Shown here: positions 17,802 through 26,561 of the stretch, in pieces
Layout: every line of letters starts with the position of its first letter
Position numbering within the stretch: the first letter of the stretch is position 1
Assembly: GCA_002159075.1 (NCBI GenBank)
Contig: LZRT01000101.1
Location: forward strand, 1-60,765
Origin: Bacillus thermozeamaize
Lineage (GTDB): Bacteria > Bacillota > Bacilli > ZCTH02-B2
Length of the DNA stretch: 60,765 nt
Reading direction: 5' to 3'
Notes under the pieces: model-generated
Database searches by the model: none
What the model was told of the DNA's origin: nothing
The model's input: the letters and a program-made list of their open reading frames with translations, nothing else
Position numbers and translations under genes: made by a program

Positions 17802-19061
17802 TTGGAGCGATTTTCTGCGGATGAACGCGCGCGCGAGACGATGTGGCGGTTGGCCCATCAACTGGTGACGCAGCGTCAATACCGAATCGTGAACCTGTTT
17901 GAAGCAGGAGGAGATTTCTTTGACAAATTGCCGGCCGGCCAGCTGGAAACGTGGTTGGATGCAGCTGAACCCTGGGAACTTTACTTTGTCAAAAATCATG
18001 GACGCAAGTTTTATCTGATCCGGCTGGCGGTGGTTGACTTTGTCTGGCAGCGCCAGTGGCAGGACGATGTGGAAAGGTTGCACCAGCTGGCCACGATGTT
18101 CCAGCAGCGGGTGGTGGCGAGGAAGCTTTATGTGCAGAATACCCTGATCCTGATACAGCCGGTGATGCCGGAGGTGCGAGAACATCTCGCCTTCTCTCAG
18201 ATCGAGGAAAAGAAACTTTCGATTTTCCATTGCGGCATTGATCTCACTGAACGGCAGATCGTCGGACGCACCTTGGAGAAGCACGGTTTGTCGACCGAGG
18301 ATCTGTTGGCCCAGATGGCCGCTGCGCCCGCCGGCGAGGCGGCGGTCGAGGAGCTCAAGCGGGAGATCCGGCAGACGATGGCGCAGAAGGAGAGGCAGGT
18401 CCAGGCCGTTTTTTCCCGCGGGCAGCCTTTTTGGACGTATGTGTTCTTGGGGATCAACATTTCGGTGTTTCTCCTGATGACCCTGACGGGCGGAACGACC
18501 AATGCGGAAAACCTGATCCGTTTCGGGGCCAAGTATCACCCGGCCATCTGGGCCGGGGAATGGTGGCGCTTTCTTACGCCGGTATTTATCCATATCGGAA
18601 TGGCCCATCTATTGTTCAACAGCTTTGCGCTCTATTTTCTAGGGCCCCTGGTGGAGCGGATTTACGGACCGTGGCGGTTTATGGTCATTTACTTCACGGC
18701 CGGGATCATGGGTGTGGCAGGCAGCTTTGCCTTTTCGCCGCACCTGTCCGCCGGGGCTTCCAGCGCCATTTTCGGTCTGTTCGGGGCACTCCTGTATTTC
18801 GGGCAAAAGTACCGGGATCTCTTCTTTCAGACGATCGGGATGGAGATTTTGACCATTCTCGGAATCAACCTGGTATTTGGCCTGCTTTCGTCCGGCGTGG
18901 ACAACTACGCCCATATCGGCGGGCTGATTGGCGGTTACCTGGCTTCGGTGCTGCTCGGTTTGCCGCGCGTGAAAACAGGCGTGCTCGTGCGAATGGGCGT
19001 CCTCCTGCTTTATGGGCTTCTTTTTGCATGGCTGTACCAGCGGGGGTTTCAATGGATGTAA
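17802..19061 (+). CDS. Rhomboid family intramembrane serine protease (GluP/YqgP-like)
   Basis: A 419-residue rhomboid with a cytoplasmic N-terminal domain of about 200 residues, as in B. subtilis YqgP (GluP). The membrane part has about seven helices. The catalytic Ser lies in GASSAIFGLFGA, the catalytic His in NYAHIGGLIGGY, and HLLFNSFALY is the conserved helix-2 motif. It cleaves transmembrane segments within the membrane; in B. subtilis the homologue also acts in membrane protein quality control. TTG 17802 is used, with purine-rich GGAGTGGAAAGG just upstream. Monocistronic. Confidence 0.9.
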   Translation: MERFSADERARETMWRLAHQLVTQRQYRIVNLFEAGGDFFDKLPAGQLETWLDAAEPWELYFVKNHGRKFYLIRLAVVDFVWQRQWQDDVERLHQLATMFQQRVVARKLYVQNTLILIQPVMPEVREHLAFSQIEEKKLSIFHCGIDLTERQIVGRTLEKHGLSTEDLLAQMAAAPAGEAAVEELKREIRQTMAQKERQVQAVFSRGQPFWTYVFLGINISVFLLMTLTGGTTNAENLIRFGAKYHPAIWAGEWWRFLTPVFIHIGMAHLLFNSFALYFLGPLVERIYGPWRFMVIYFTAGIMGVAGSFAFSPHLSAGASSAIFGLFGALLYFGQKYRDLFFQTIGMEILTILGINLVFGLLSSGVDNYAHIGGLIGGYLASVLLGLPRVKTGVLVRMGVLLLYGLLFAWLYQRGFQWM

Positions 19062-19113
19062 GCGAGGTGGAACAATAACACCCTGCCGTTCATATGGATA
19101 AGGCTGGCCATCG

Positions 19114-19143
19114 AAGTTCCACGGGGCAGCACCCGTGGAACTT
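19114..19143. terminator. Strong hairpin between convergent genes, possible bidirectional terminator
   Basis: AAGTTCCACGGG (19114-19125) and CCCGTGGAACTT (19132-19143) form a perfect 12-bp stem with loop GCAGCA. It lies between the ends of the rhomboid gene and the minus-strand gene at 19182. Neither side has a clear T-run, so termination is inferred from position. Confidence 0.55.
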
Positions 19144-19181
19144 GACGTTTCTTCCTGGTTGATTCCGCTTCAAATTTTGCA

Positions 19182-19556
19182 TTACTCCACCTCAAACCGC
19201 TGGATGTTGCGAATCGGATTGTCCACGTTGCTGCCATCCGCCAAATACAGCCAAATGGGGCCATCCTCCAGGATGGCTTTTTTGTTGCGTGAAAAGCGCA
19301 GGATGGCGGCATTGGCCTGATCCAGCGTGAGAGGGACGCGTTCGCCGGTTTTCAGGACGCAGACCACCTGTGTCGCGCCGCGGAGCGGTTCGGCGTTATG
19401 GAGAAACGGATTCAAATGCATGCATTGCCCTTCTTCCTCGATCTGCGGAAATACGGCCTGGATCGGGAATTTCCGTCTGTCAAAAATCCAGACGGTGGGA
19501 TCCAGGGTGATCGGGTAATTCACCTCGCCGTCAATGGTCACGATATGTTCGCTCAT
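19182..19556 (-). CDS. Conserved hypothetical protein, 124 aa
   Basis: A soluble 124-residue protein with no signal peptide or membrane segment. It starts MSEHIVTIDGEVNYPITLDP and looks like an all-beta fold ending FEVE. I do not recognise a characterised family. ATG 19556 is supported by GGGGAGG 7 nt upstream, so it is likely a real gene. It stands alone, convergent with the rhomboid gene and divergent from glsA. Confidence 0.7.
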   Translation of the reverse strand: MSEHIVTIDGEVNYPITLDPTVWIFDRRKFPIQAVFPQIEEEGQCMHLNPFLHNAEPLRGATQVVCVLKTGERVPLTLDQANAAILRFSRNKKAILEDGPIWLYLADGSNVDNPIRNIQRFEVE

Positions 19557-19672
19557 TTGTGAACCTCCCCTGACAAATTAGGATGGTTTGTTCCGTGCAG
19601 CCAAAAGCCCACTTCCTCAAACCTCTGGTGGCCGCTTTAGCCGGTCATTGTTCATTTCGCTGGTCATATATT

Positions 19673-19700
19673 TTGGTATATTTGCCCTATCCATTATAAC
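19673..19700 (+). promoter_or_regulatory. Candidate sigma-A promoter of glsA
   Basis: TTGGTA (19673-19678), 16-nt spacer, TATAAC (19695-19700). The leader to the glsA start at 19840 would be about 130 nt and contains the tandem repeat at 19780-19819. Confidence 0.5.
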
Positions 19701-19779
19701 GGAGCCGCCGGAGAAAAGATACCTGCGTTTGTTTTGGTTAACCTCACCCGATCTGGTTATCCTAATGGCAAACCAGACG

Positions 19780-19819
19780 CATCATGGGCCGTTGTCAACC
19801 ATCATGGGCCGATGTCAAC
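19780..19819. repeat. 20-bp tandem duplication in the glsA leader
   Basis: CATCATGGGCCGTTGTCAAC (19780-19799) is repeated at 19800-19819 with one change (T to A). No coding role is apparent. Confidence 0.9.
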
Positions 19820-19839
19820 TGGAGAAAAGAGGGTGCGGG

Positions 19840-20835
19840 ATGAGCACGCGGATACCGACGAGAAACAAGACCGGATTCAGTGAAATGGAACAACTCCGGC
19901 AGGAAATGGTCAAGCTGCTGGATGAGGCAAAAACCCATTCGAAAAAGGGTAAGGTCGTGGATTACATACCGGAATTGAAGCGCATGGACCCCCACCTCCT
20001 GGGAATCACGGTGGTCAGTACCGGCGGAAAAGAGATCACGGCCGGGGATGTCCAGGTCCGGTTTACACTGCAAAGCATCTCCAAGGTATTTGCCCTGACC
20101 CTTGCGATCATGGATCGGGGGATGGATGAAGTGTTCCGGCATGTGGGGATGGAACCGTCCGCTGAGCCCTTTGACTCCCTGCCGCCTTCCCTGTTTCTGC
20201 CACTTGACAGGCCTGAATTCCGGGAGCTGGCCAAACCGGCCAACCCGATGATCAACAGTGGAGCCATAGTGGTAAGCTCTCTGATCAAGGGCCGGACCGC
20301 ACAGGAAAAACTGGAGCGCCTCCTGCGTCTTGTCCGTGTCATCAGCGGCAATCCGACCATCCGGGTGAACGAGCATGTGTACGCTTCCGAAAAAAAGGCC
20401 AGCGAGCGCAACTGGGCGATCGCATATCTGTTGCGGGAACAGGGATTCCTGAAAGAGAATGTGGAAGAGGTGCTGGATCTGTACTTCATGCAGTGTGCCA
20501 TCGAGGCCTCTTGCCGGGATCTGGCCTACATGGCCACGTGTCTGGCCAATGGGGGAACCGTGTGGGGATTGAGCAAGCCGGTGATCCCGCGTGAGATTGT
20601 CCGGGTGTTGACCGCGTTGATGGTGACATGCGGGATGTACAACGCTTCCGGAGAATTTGCCGCCCGCGTCGGAATTCCGGCAAAAAGCGGTGTTTCCGGC
20701 GCCATCATGGCTTTTGTACCGGGAAAGTATGGCGTCGGAATCATCGGGCCGGCGATTGACAAAAAGGGGAACAGTGTGGCGGGCACTCACCTTTTGGCAT
20801 CCTGCGTCAACCGGTGGGGCTGGAGCCTTTTTTGA
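19840..20835 (+). CDS. glsA: Glutaminase A
   Basis: A 331-residue serine-dependent glutaminase that converts glutamine to glutamate and ammonia. The fold is beta-lactamase-like: the nucleophile dyad is SISK near residue 78, and NPMINSGAI is the substrate-binding strand. GIPAKSGVSG carries the C-terminal KSG motif. The open frame reaches 19588, but ATG 19840 has GAGAAAAGAGGG upstream and matches family N-termini. It is followed by ylaN, the same neighbour that the glutaminase YlaM has in B. subtilis. Confidence 0.92.
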   Translation: MSTRIPTRNKTGFSEMEQLRQEMVKLLDEAKTHSKKGKVVDYIPELKRMDPHLLGITVVSTGGKEITAGDVQVRFTLQSISKVFALTLAIMDRGMDEVFRHVGMEPSAEPFDSLPPSLFLPLDRPEFRELAKPANPMINSGAIVVSSLIKGRTAQEKLERLLRLVRVISGNPTIRVNEHVYASEKKASERNWAIAYLLREQGFLKENVEEVLDLYFMQCAIEASCRDLAYMATCLANGGTVWGLSKPVIPREIVRVLTALMVTCGMYNASGEFAARVGIPAKSGVSGAIMAFVPGKYGVGIIGPAIDKKGNSVAGTHLLASCVNRWGWSLF

Positions 20836-20960
20836 CGAAGCCTCAGGCGGCGTGCGCGGTGATGCTTTCCGCTGCCGAATGAGCGGGGATTTGTCTTTTC
20901 AAACTTTGCGCAATCCGATATGATAAGATGGAGGGATAGGTGATATGGGAGGGGATCCTT

Positions 20961-21266
20961 TTGAGCGACAAGGAGAACACCCTGCGCGAAAAAGCGTTGA
21001 ATCTGCTGTTGGAAGATGCGGTAAAAATCCGTCAGTTGATTGAAGTGCAATTGGATCATCTGACCGCTCCGCAGTGTCCCGTTTTTGAAGAAGTGCTGGA
21101 CACGCAGCTTTTTGGCTTGTCGAAAGAGATTGACTTTGCGGTCCGGGTTGGTCTGATCAATCGGGACGTGGGGCGGCAGATCATGAATAAATTGGAAGTT
21201 GAAATATCCAAATTTCAGGAACACTACGAGCGGCAGCGACAGCTGTTCGAGACCAAAAGCGGCTAA
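20961..21266 (+). CDS. ylaN: YlaN family (DUF1507) iron-homeostasis protein
   Basis: A 101-residue helical protein of the YlaN/UPF0358 family. The core around CPVFEEVLDTQLFGLSKEID followed by FAVRVGLI is close to B. subtilis YlaN. YlaN binds iron and associates with the regulator Fur in B. subtilis and S. aureus, and becomes essential under iron limitation (established knowledge). TTG 20961 is preceded by GGGAGGGG with 6-nt spacing. The gene lies next to the convergent feo iron-uptake operon and shares its terminator, so iron genes cluster here. Confidence 0.9.
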   Translation: MSDKENTLREKALNLLLEDAVKIRQLIEVQLDHLTAPQCPVFEEVLDTQLFGLSKEIDFAVRVGLINRDVGRQIMNKLEVEISKFQEHYERQRQLFETKSG

Positions 21267-21281
21267 ACGGGACAGGTGAAC

Positions 21282-21321
21282 AAAAACGGGAAACGGTCTG
21301 GAAAGACCGCTTCCCGTTTTT
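21282..21321. terminator. Bidirectional terminator between ylaN and feoB
   Basis: AAAAACGGGAA..CGGTCT and AGACCG..TTCCCGTTTTT form a long stem around GGAA, with A-run and T-run on the two sides, so it can stop transcription from both strands. Confidence 0.9.
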
Positions 21322-21327
21322 GCGTTT

Positions 21328-22743
21328 TTACACCAGTCCCAGACCCCGGGCCACCTGGGTTACGGTGAAGGTGACGAGGATGGCGATACTGGTCGGGATG
21401 AGAAAGGCCAGAGCTGTCCATTTAGGGCTTTTTGTTTCCCGATATATGGTAAACATCGTGGTACCGCACGGGTAGTGCAGGAGCGAAAACAGCATCATGT
21501 TGAGGGCGGTCAGCCAGGTCCATCCATGGTCAACAAGAATTTGTTTCAACCCGTTCATGCCGTCGGCATCAACCATGGCACCGGTGGAAAGATAGGACAT
21601 CAGGAGGATGGGCAGAACAATTTCGTTGGCGGGAAGACCGAGGAGAAAGGCCATCAGGATATACCCATCCATGCCCAGTGCCTGGCCAAAGGGATTGAGA
21701 AACTGAGCGGCGTGTTCCAGCAGGCTGTCATCACCCACTGTGATATTGGCCAGCACCCAGGTGAGCAGGCCGGCCGGCGCGGCAACGATCACGGCCCGCT
21801 TGAGGACAAACCAGGTTTTGTCCAGCGAGGCCCTGATCACGGTTTTCCAAAACTTCGGCATCCGGTAGGGGGGAAGTTCCAGCGTGTAGTGGGTAGGCAC
21901 CCCTCGCAAGAGGGTTTTGGACAAGATCCACGAGACGAGCAGTGTGACCACGATGCCGAAGAGAACCATGCCGACGACAATGCCCGCCGTGACGATGGTT
22001 TCAAAACCGCCAAAACCGGCTGCCATAAAGAGGGACGCCAGCAGGATCAACAGCGGCCATCGTCCGTTGCAAGGCACGAAATTGTTGGTGAGAATGGCCA
22101 GCATCCGCTCCCGCGGCGACTCGATGATCCGTGTCGAGACGATGGCGGCGGCGTTGCAGCCAAAGCCCATCGCCATGGTCAGCGACTGCTTGCCGTGTCC
22201 GCCTGCCCGTTTGAACAACCGGTCCAGGTTGAACGCCACCCGCGGCAGATAGCCCAGGTTTTCCAGCAGGGCAAACATGGGAAAGAAAATGGCCATTGGT
22301 GGCAACATCACGCTGACCACCCAGGAAATCCCGCGGTACAATCCCAACACCAACAGGCCGTGCAACCATTCCGGCGCGCCGATGAGGGCGAACAGCCGTG
22401 TCAGAGCTTCCTCGCCCATGCCGAACAGCCTGGCCAGCATCTCAGAGGGGATGTTGGCTCCGGCTACCGTCAGGTAGATGACGACGCCCAGCATCGCCAG
22501 CATGATCGGGAATCCCCAAAGCGGAGAAGTCAGGATCTGATCGATCTTCTCCGAACGGCGTTGTTCCTTCAACAGTTTTTCTTGCGAGTACGTCACCGCC
22601 TTCTCGCAGATCTGTTGTGAAGTTTGGTAGAGACGGGTGACGATTTCGTCCCGGTTTGCCGGGCCGAGCCGGCGCGCTTCTTCCATCAGTTGATCGAAGG
22701 CCTGGGGCCGATCCGGACTAGATGCTGACGCGTACGGGCTCAT
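21328..22743 (-). CDS. feoB: FeoB membrane (permease) half, encoded separately
   Basis: A 471-residue polytopic protein corresponding to the C-terminal half of FeoB, the Fe(II) transporter: two nucleoside-recognition/Gate domains with the conserved Cys motifs MGFGCNAA and LHYPCGTT. The G-domain is absent and encoded just upstream in another frame, with a 26-nt overlap. ATG 22743 is preceded by AGGAGGTG at a spacing of 7, so the half-protein has its own strong start and the split is real rather than a sequencing frameshift. It should pair with the G-protein half to form a functional pump. Confidence 0.9.
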   Translation of the reverse strand: MSPYASASSPDRPQAFDQLMEEARRLGPANRDEIVTRLYQTSQQICEKAVTYSQEKLLKEQRRSEKIDQILTSPLWGFPIMLAMLGVVIYLTVAGANIPSEMLARLFGMGEEALTRLFALIGAPEWLHGLLVLGLYRGISWVVSVMLPPMAIFFPMFALLENLGYLPRVAFNLDRLFKRAGGHGKQSLTMAMGFGCNAAAIVSTRIIESPRERMLAILTNNFVPCNGRWPLLILLASLFMAAGFGGFETIVTAGIVVGMVLFGIVVTLLVSWILSKTLLRGVPTHYTLELPPYRMPKFWKTVIRASLDKTWFVLKRAVIVAAPAGLLTWVLANITVGDDSLLEHAAQFLNPFGQALGMDGYILMAFLLGLPANEIVLPILLMSYLSTGAMVDADGMNGLKQILVDHGWTWLTALNMMLFSLLHYPCGTTMFTIYRETKSPKWTALAFLIPTSIAILVTFTVTQVARGLGLV

Positions 22744-23437
22744 AGCCAGGCACCTCCTGAGCCGGCCGGGTGAGTCTTTCTTTCAGTGCGGACAGCAGTG
22801 ATTCGTCCCCGTCCAGCAGCCGCAGGGCGATCCAGCGGCTCGGAAATTCGGAACCGACCAGCTGCCGGACCTTGGGTTCCAGGGCGGCAATCCGCTCTTC
22901 CAGTTCCGGGCCGTATTGGACCTGCACTGGCTGTGTGGTGATCTGGCCACGGATCATGCTGTCCAGGGTGTCCAAAAGTTCTTCGATCCCTTCCCGGTTC
23001 CTGGCAGAAATCGGCACGACCGGCACGCCCAGCAGCTCCGAGAGCTTCCGGGAATCGATCCGAATCCCGCGACGGCGGGCTTCATCCATGAGATTCACCG
23101 CCACGATGACCCGATCGGTGATTTCTAAAATCTGAAGGGCCAAGTTCAGGTTTCGTTCCAGTGACGTGGCATCCAATACCACCACCGTGACGTCGGGCCG
23201 TCCGAAGATCAGGTAGTCCCGCGCCACCTCTTCATCTGCCGAATTGGAAAACAGCGAATATGTGCCCGGCAGATCCACCACGGTGTAGGTCAGACCGCGA
23301 TGGGTAAAGCTGCCTTCCGCCGAAGTCACTGTTTTCCCCGGCCAGTTGCCGGTGTGCTGGCGCAGGCCTGTCAATTCGTTGAACAGGGTGCTTTTGCCCG
23401 TGTTCGGGTTGCCGGCCAGCGCAATCCGGTACTTCAT
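22718..23437 (-). CDS. feoB: FeoB small GTPase half, encoded separately
   Basis: A 239-residue soluble G-protein domain of FeoB. G1 is GNPNTGKSTLFNELTG at the very N-terminus, G3 is DLPGTYSL, G4 is NLMDEA, and a helical GDI-like domain follows to the C-terminus. It ends where full-length FeoB would enter the membrane. It lies 6 nt after feoA and overlaps the membrane half by 26 nt in a different frame. GTP binding would gate Fe(II) import through the partner subunit. Confidence 0.92.
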   Translation of the reverse strand: MKYRIALAGNPNTGKSTLFNELTGLRQHTGNWPGKTVTSAEGSFTHRGLTYTVVDLPGTYSLFSNSADEEVARDYLIFGRPDVTVVVLDATSLERNLNLALQILEITDRVIVAVNLMDEARRRGIRIDSRKLSELLGVPVVPISARNREGIEELLDTLDSMIRGQITTQPVQVQYGPELEERIAALEPKVRQLVGSEFPSRWIALRLLDGDESLLSALKERLTRPAQEVPGYEPVRVSI

Positions 23438-23443
23438 CCTTCC

Positions 23444-23704
23444 TCACCCACCTTCGCTGCCAATCGGAATTCCGAAAATCCTGGAACTTTCCTCTTTCCT
23501 GAGGGCGATGACGGTGCGATTCACTGAATAGGCTGCCGGATCTCCCAGCGGACTCCTGCGGATCATTTTCACCGTCGCGCCGGGCACAAAGCCCAGATCC
23601 AGCAGGCGTCGCCGCATCGCCCCTTCCAATGTAAGCTCAGTGATGCGGATTTGTTCGCCGGCTTTTAGGTCAGACAAGGCTTTGACATGGTCGGAGGATG
23701 ACAA
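23444..23704 (-). CDS. feoA: Ferrous iron transport protein A
   Basis: An 86-residue SH3-like FeoA protein; MRRRLLDLGFVPGATVKMI is the family core, and the C-terminus keeps the usual beta-strands. The frame is open to 23770, but TTG 23704 lies 6 nt after GGGAGGGG and gives the normal FeoA length, so the leader extends upstream. First gene of the feoA-feoB(GTPase)-feoB(membrane) operon, transcribed from the promoter/operator at 23744-23799. Confidence 0.88.
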   Translation of the reverse strand: MSSSDHVKALSDLKAGEQIRITELTLEGAMRRRLLDLGFVPGATVKMIRRSPLGDPAAYSVNRTVIALRKEESSRIFGIPIGSEGG

Positions 23705-23743
23705 AGGTTTCCCCTCCCAAATGAAGTTAGCCGATGATATGAA

Positions 23744-23761
23744 TGTTTCTCTAGGGAAACT
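23744..23761. promoter_or_regulatory. MntR/DtxR-like operator of the feo operon
   Basis: GTTTCTCTAGGGAAAC (23745-23760) is an almost perfect palindrome directly downstream of the feo -10. Read on the minus strand as AGTTTCCCTAGAGAAAC it resembles Bacillus MntR/DtxR-type boxes (AGTTT-CCTTAGG-AAACT style) more than a Fur box. A DtxR-family metal-responsive repressor is the likely ligand, by inference. Confidence 0.6.
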
Positions 23762-23770
23762 TTTAGGCAT

Positions 23771-23799
23771 ATTATATGAAAGGAAGGGGGTTTTGTCAA
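23771..23799 (-). promoter_or_regulatory. Consensus sigma-A promoter of feoAB
   Basis: TTGACA (23799-23794), 17-nt spacer, TATAAT (23776-23771): a perfect match to the consensus. The -35 overlaps the last codons of the upstream membrane-protein gene. Confidence 0.85.
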
Positions 23800-24659
23800 T
23801 CTTCTTGAAGCCGGCGATAGGCAGCAGCCAGGCTGTACGTCAGCCAAAGGAGGGCAAATTGCTGCAGGATGGTGGCCAGAATGGCGCTTACGGCAGACAG
23901 CGAAGGGAGGAACACGGCCTGCAGGCAGGCGATGACGGCAGTGGTCAGGAACCAGAAAACCATCGGCAGCAAGAGGCTTTTGCCAAATGCCCGGTTCATC
24001 GTCTGGTGGAGGGCCCGTTTGGCTCCCTGGAGCAGTTTGTCTCCTTCGGCCAGCGTCACCTGCCAGCAGGTGAAAAAACTGAATCCCCAGCTGAAAAGGA
24101 AGATGGCGCACACCACCAGAAGCAGGATGGTAGCCAGCGTCGCCAGTTTGCTGTACATCACCAGCTGGTTGGCGAGCAGCCATAGCGACCATCCGACGCC
24201 GCCGGCCAACAGGCTGCTGAGCAAAAACTGAACCAGGGTGACGGCGTAAAATGCGGATAACCGGTGTGACAAGCGTTGCCATAAAAGAACAAACGAGGCG
24301 GTGGGCTGGGGCTGCCGCAGCTGGGAGAAAACGAGCAACTGAAGCAACGGCTGCAGCAACAGTTGCAGCAGCGTGAAGAGCCCGAGGAACAAAACCATCT
24401 GATGGAGAAGTGGGGAACGGAGGAATTCATGACCTCCTTCCAATGCCAGGGTGATGTAACTTTCGACAGGCACCCGTTCCAGTGCCGCCGGCGGAATGGC
24501 TGGAAGAAGGCGGGACAGGCCGGGAATCATGACCTGCTGATGCAGCCAGAGAAACAGGAGGCTGACCAGCGACAGCAACAGCCACAAAGACCAGCTGGCC
24601 TTGGTCAGGTTCCATCCGGCGCGGATGGTTTGAATGACGCTGAATGTTTTGCTTGCCAT
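23796..24659 (-). CDS. Hypothetical integral membrane protein
   Basis: A 287-residue protein with about six hydrophobic helices, rich in Leu and Gln; no family I can name. It resembles, in general layout only, DUF975/YIP1-like polytopic proteins. Three ATG codons lie at the start; the third (24659) has the best spacing from GAGGGGG. It begins 15 nt after the M1 peptidase gene on the same strand, so the two form an operon and the product may assist or anchor the peptidase. The feo promoter lies at its 3' end. Confidence 0.7.
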   Translation of the reverse strand: MASKTFSVIQTIRAGWNLTKASWSLWLLLSLVSLLFLWLHQQVMIPGLSRLLPAIPPAALERVPVESYITLALEGGHEFLRSPLLHQMVLFLGLFTLLQLLLQPLLQLLVFSQLRQPQPTASFVLLWQRLSHRLSAFYAVTLVQFLLSSLLAGGVGWSLWLLANQLVMYSKLATLATILLLVVCAIFLFSWGFSFFTCWQVTLAEGDKLLQGAKRALHQTMNRAFGKSLLLPMVFWFLTTAVIACLQAVFLPSLSAVSAILATILQQFALLWLTYSLAAAYRRLQED

Positions 24660-24674
24660 CATCATCCCCCTCGA

Positions 24675-26561
24675 TCAGAACAGCCAAAGCTTCAAATGTT
24701 CCAGCCAGAAACTGAGTTGCCTGGCCCAGGTGAGAATCGTCTGTTGGCTGACAGGACGGTAGAGGTTGTTCACGTGCTGGATCTCCATCGGATTGGAAAA
24801 TTCGGGATCGATCCAGGCCCATTGGATGGCCGGGCCTTCCAGCACGACGGGATTGGGCCCGCTTTTTGCGTTCCAGGTGATCTCTTCCGTATGTCCATCC
24901 GCAAACCGAATCAGGATGGGGACGTTCTGGCCTATGTCGTCTGTGACGTCCAGCGTGATGCGATGTTTGTACCGCCCAGGCTGGGCAGTGGCTTCAGAGT
25001 CGATGTTTTGGATCCGGTAGTCCACCATCCGCTCGCGAAAGACAAAGCGGTTGAAAAAGTCGTCGAAATTTTTTCCGCTGACTTCGTTGATCGTGGCCAG
25101 AAAGTCTTTCGTTGACGGGTGGGAAAAGCGATACCGGTTGAAATAGGTTTTCAGGATCCGGAACATCTCCTGCTCGCCGACCACCTCTTCGATTCCGGAG
25201 AGCACGCGGGCGGCGCGCAGATACACATTGGCGGCATAGGCATCGTCCCCGTATTCCCAGGCAGGCAGGCTCAAGGGGGCCGGTTCGAGAATCGGCGTCA
25301 TCATCGTCAGCCTGCTGTAATGGGGGAGAATGGTGGACATCATCTTGTTTTCGCTATAGGTGGCCAGTCCTTCATCCAGCCAGGGTTCTTCAAACTCGTT
25401 GTTGGCCACCATGCCGTACCAGTACTGATGGGCCAATTCGTGGACCACCACCTGTTCGAGGGCCAGACTTTCAACCGGGACGGAGGCATCCCAAGCCGTG
25501 ATCAGTGTCGGATATTCCATGCCGCCGGCGCCGCCTGCCCCAGGTGGCGGGACGACAATGCTCAACGTTTCATAGGGGTAGGGACCAAACCACGCGCCGA
25601 ACCGGTCCATCGTCTGACGGGTGATCTGGAAGTATCGTTCCTTGGCCGCTTGGTGTGCCGGGTCCAGGTACAGCAAAACGGTAATCCCTTTTGTCCCAAG
25701 TTCAGGGAAAGTGCGCTTTTCGACGAGAAAGTCCGGTGAGGCCGCCCAGGCGAAGTCATGGACATCCAGCGCCTCAAACGTCACATGTTTCCAGCCGTTT
25801 TTGGGCTTGGGTTCTGCCGCCAGCTTGCCGGTGGCCGCGACTTGATAGGATGCGGGAACGGTGATCGTCACCTCAAAGGTTCCGAAATCGGCATAAAACT
25901 CTGAATGCGCGTGGTACTGATGCGCATTCCATCCTTCTTCCTGCCGCTGCCGTTGTCCGGCCACCTCGTACGCCGCCAATTTGGGAAACCACTGTCCGGC
26001 CATGACGAACTCTTCAAAATATCCCATCCGGGCGAACACTTTGGGCAGTTGCACGCGAAACGCCACTTCCAGCTCTAGGCTTGTTCCCGGTTTTACCGGT
26101 CGCGGCAGGTCCACCCGCGCCAACGTCCGATCGTCCGGATTCCCGTCATCCGGTTGTACAAAGCGCATGGCGGGCAGCAGATTGGTTCCATCAGCCAGCC
26201 TGAGCGCGGTGATCTCCATCCAGCCTGGTGAACGCTGATCCATCTTGTCCTCACGCAGGACGCCGCCCGATTCTTTGATAAACGTCGATCCTTTTGAAAA
26301 GGCGTTGGGATAGAGGTGGATGTAGATCTCGGAAACCGGCTTTTTGCCGGGATGACGCCAGCGAATGCGTTCCGTTCCGAGCAATTGTTTTTTCCCGGGA
26401 TCCAGCTTGACGTCAATCTGATAGGCGACCCGGCGCTCGCTGAGCGCCGCATCTTCCGTGGCTTCTGCGGGTGTAAGGCTGATCATGGATAGAAAGCCGA
26501 GGAAGAGGATACCAGACAAAGTGATCAGCAGACGAAGCCAAAATGGTACGGTTGTTCGCAC
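24675..26561 (-). CDS. M1 family zinc aminopeptidase, membrane-anchored
   Basis: A 628-residue gluzincin. The exopeptidase motif is GGMEYP, the zinc motif is HELAHQYWYG, and the third zinc ligand is the Glu of WLDEGLA. An N-terminal hydrophobic segment (about residues 6-28) anchors or exports it, and a C-terminal hydrophobic tail may sit near the membrane. It should remove N-terminal residues from peptides outside the cell or at the surface. GTG 26561 is chosen because AAAGGGG lies 8 nt upstream; ATGs at 26585 and 26597 have no good site. Followed by a membrane-protein gene in the same operon. Confidence 0.88.
   Translation of the reverse strand: MRTTVPFWLRLLITLSGILFLGFLSMISLTPAEATEDAALSERRVAYQIDVKLDPGKKQLLGTERIRWRHPGKKPVSEIYIHLYPNAFSKGSTFIKESGGVLREDKMDQRSPGWMEITALRLADGTNLLPAMRFVQPDDGNPDDRTLARVDLPRPVKPGTSLELEVAFRVQLPKVFARMGYFEEFVMAGQWFPKLAAYEVAGQRQRQEEGWNAHQYHAHSEFYADFGTFEVTITVPASYQVAATGKLAAEPKPKNGWKHVTFEALDVHDFAWAASPDFLVEKRTFPELGTKGITVLLYLDPAHQAAKERYFQITRQTMDRFGAWFGPYPYETLSIVVPPPGAGGAGGMEYPTLITAWDASVPVESLALEQVVVHELAHQYWYGMVANNEFEEPWLDEGLATYSENKMMSTILPHYSRLTMMTPILEPAPLSLPAWEYGDDAYAANVYLRAARVLSGIEEVVGEQEMFRILKTYFNRYRFSHPSTKDFLATINEVSGKNFDDFFNRFVFRERMVDYRIQNIDSEATAQPGRYKHRITLDVTDDIGQNVPILIRFADGHTEEITWNAKSGPNPVVLEGPAIQWAWIDPEFSNPMEIQHVNNLYRPVSQQTILTWARQLSFWLEHLKLWLF

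Noticed and set aside
22718-22743. FeoB interruption as sequencing error or programmed frameshift
   Set aside because: The second ORF has a perfect Shine-Dalgarno at 7 nt and no slippery heptamer is seen; independent initiation explains it.
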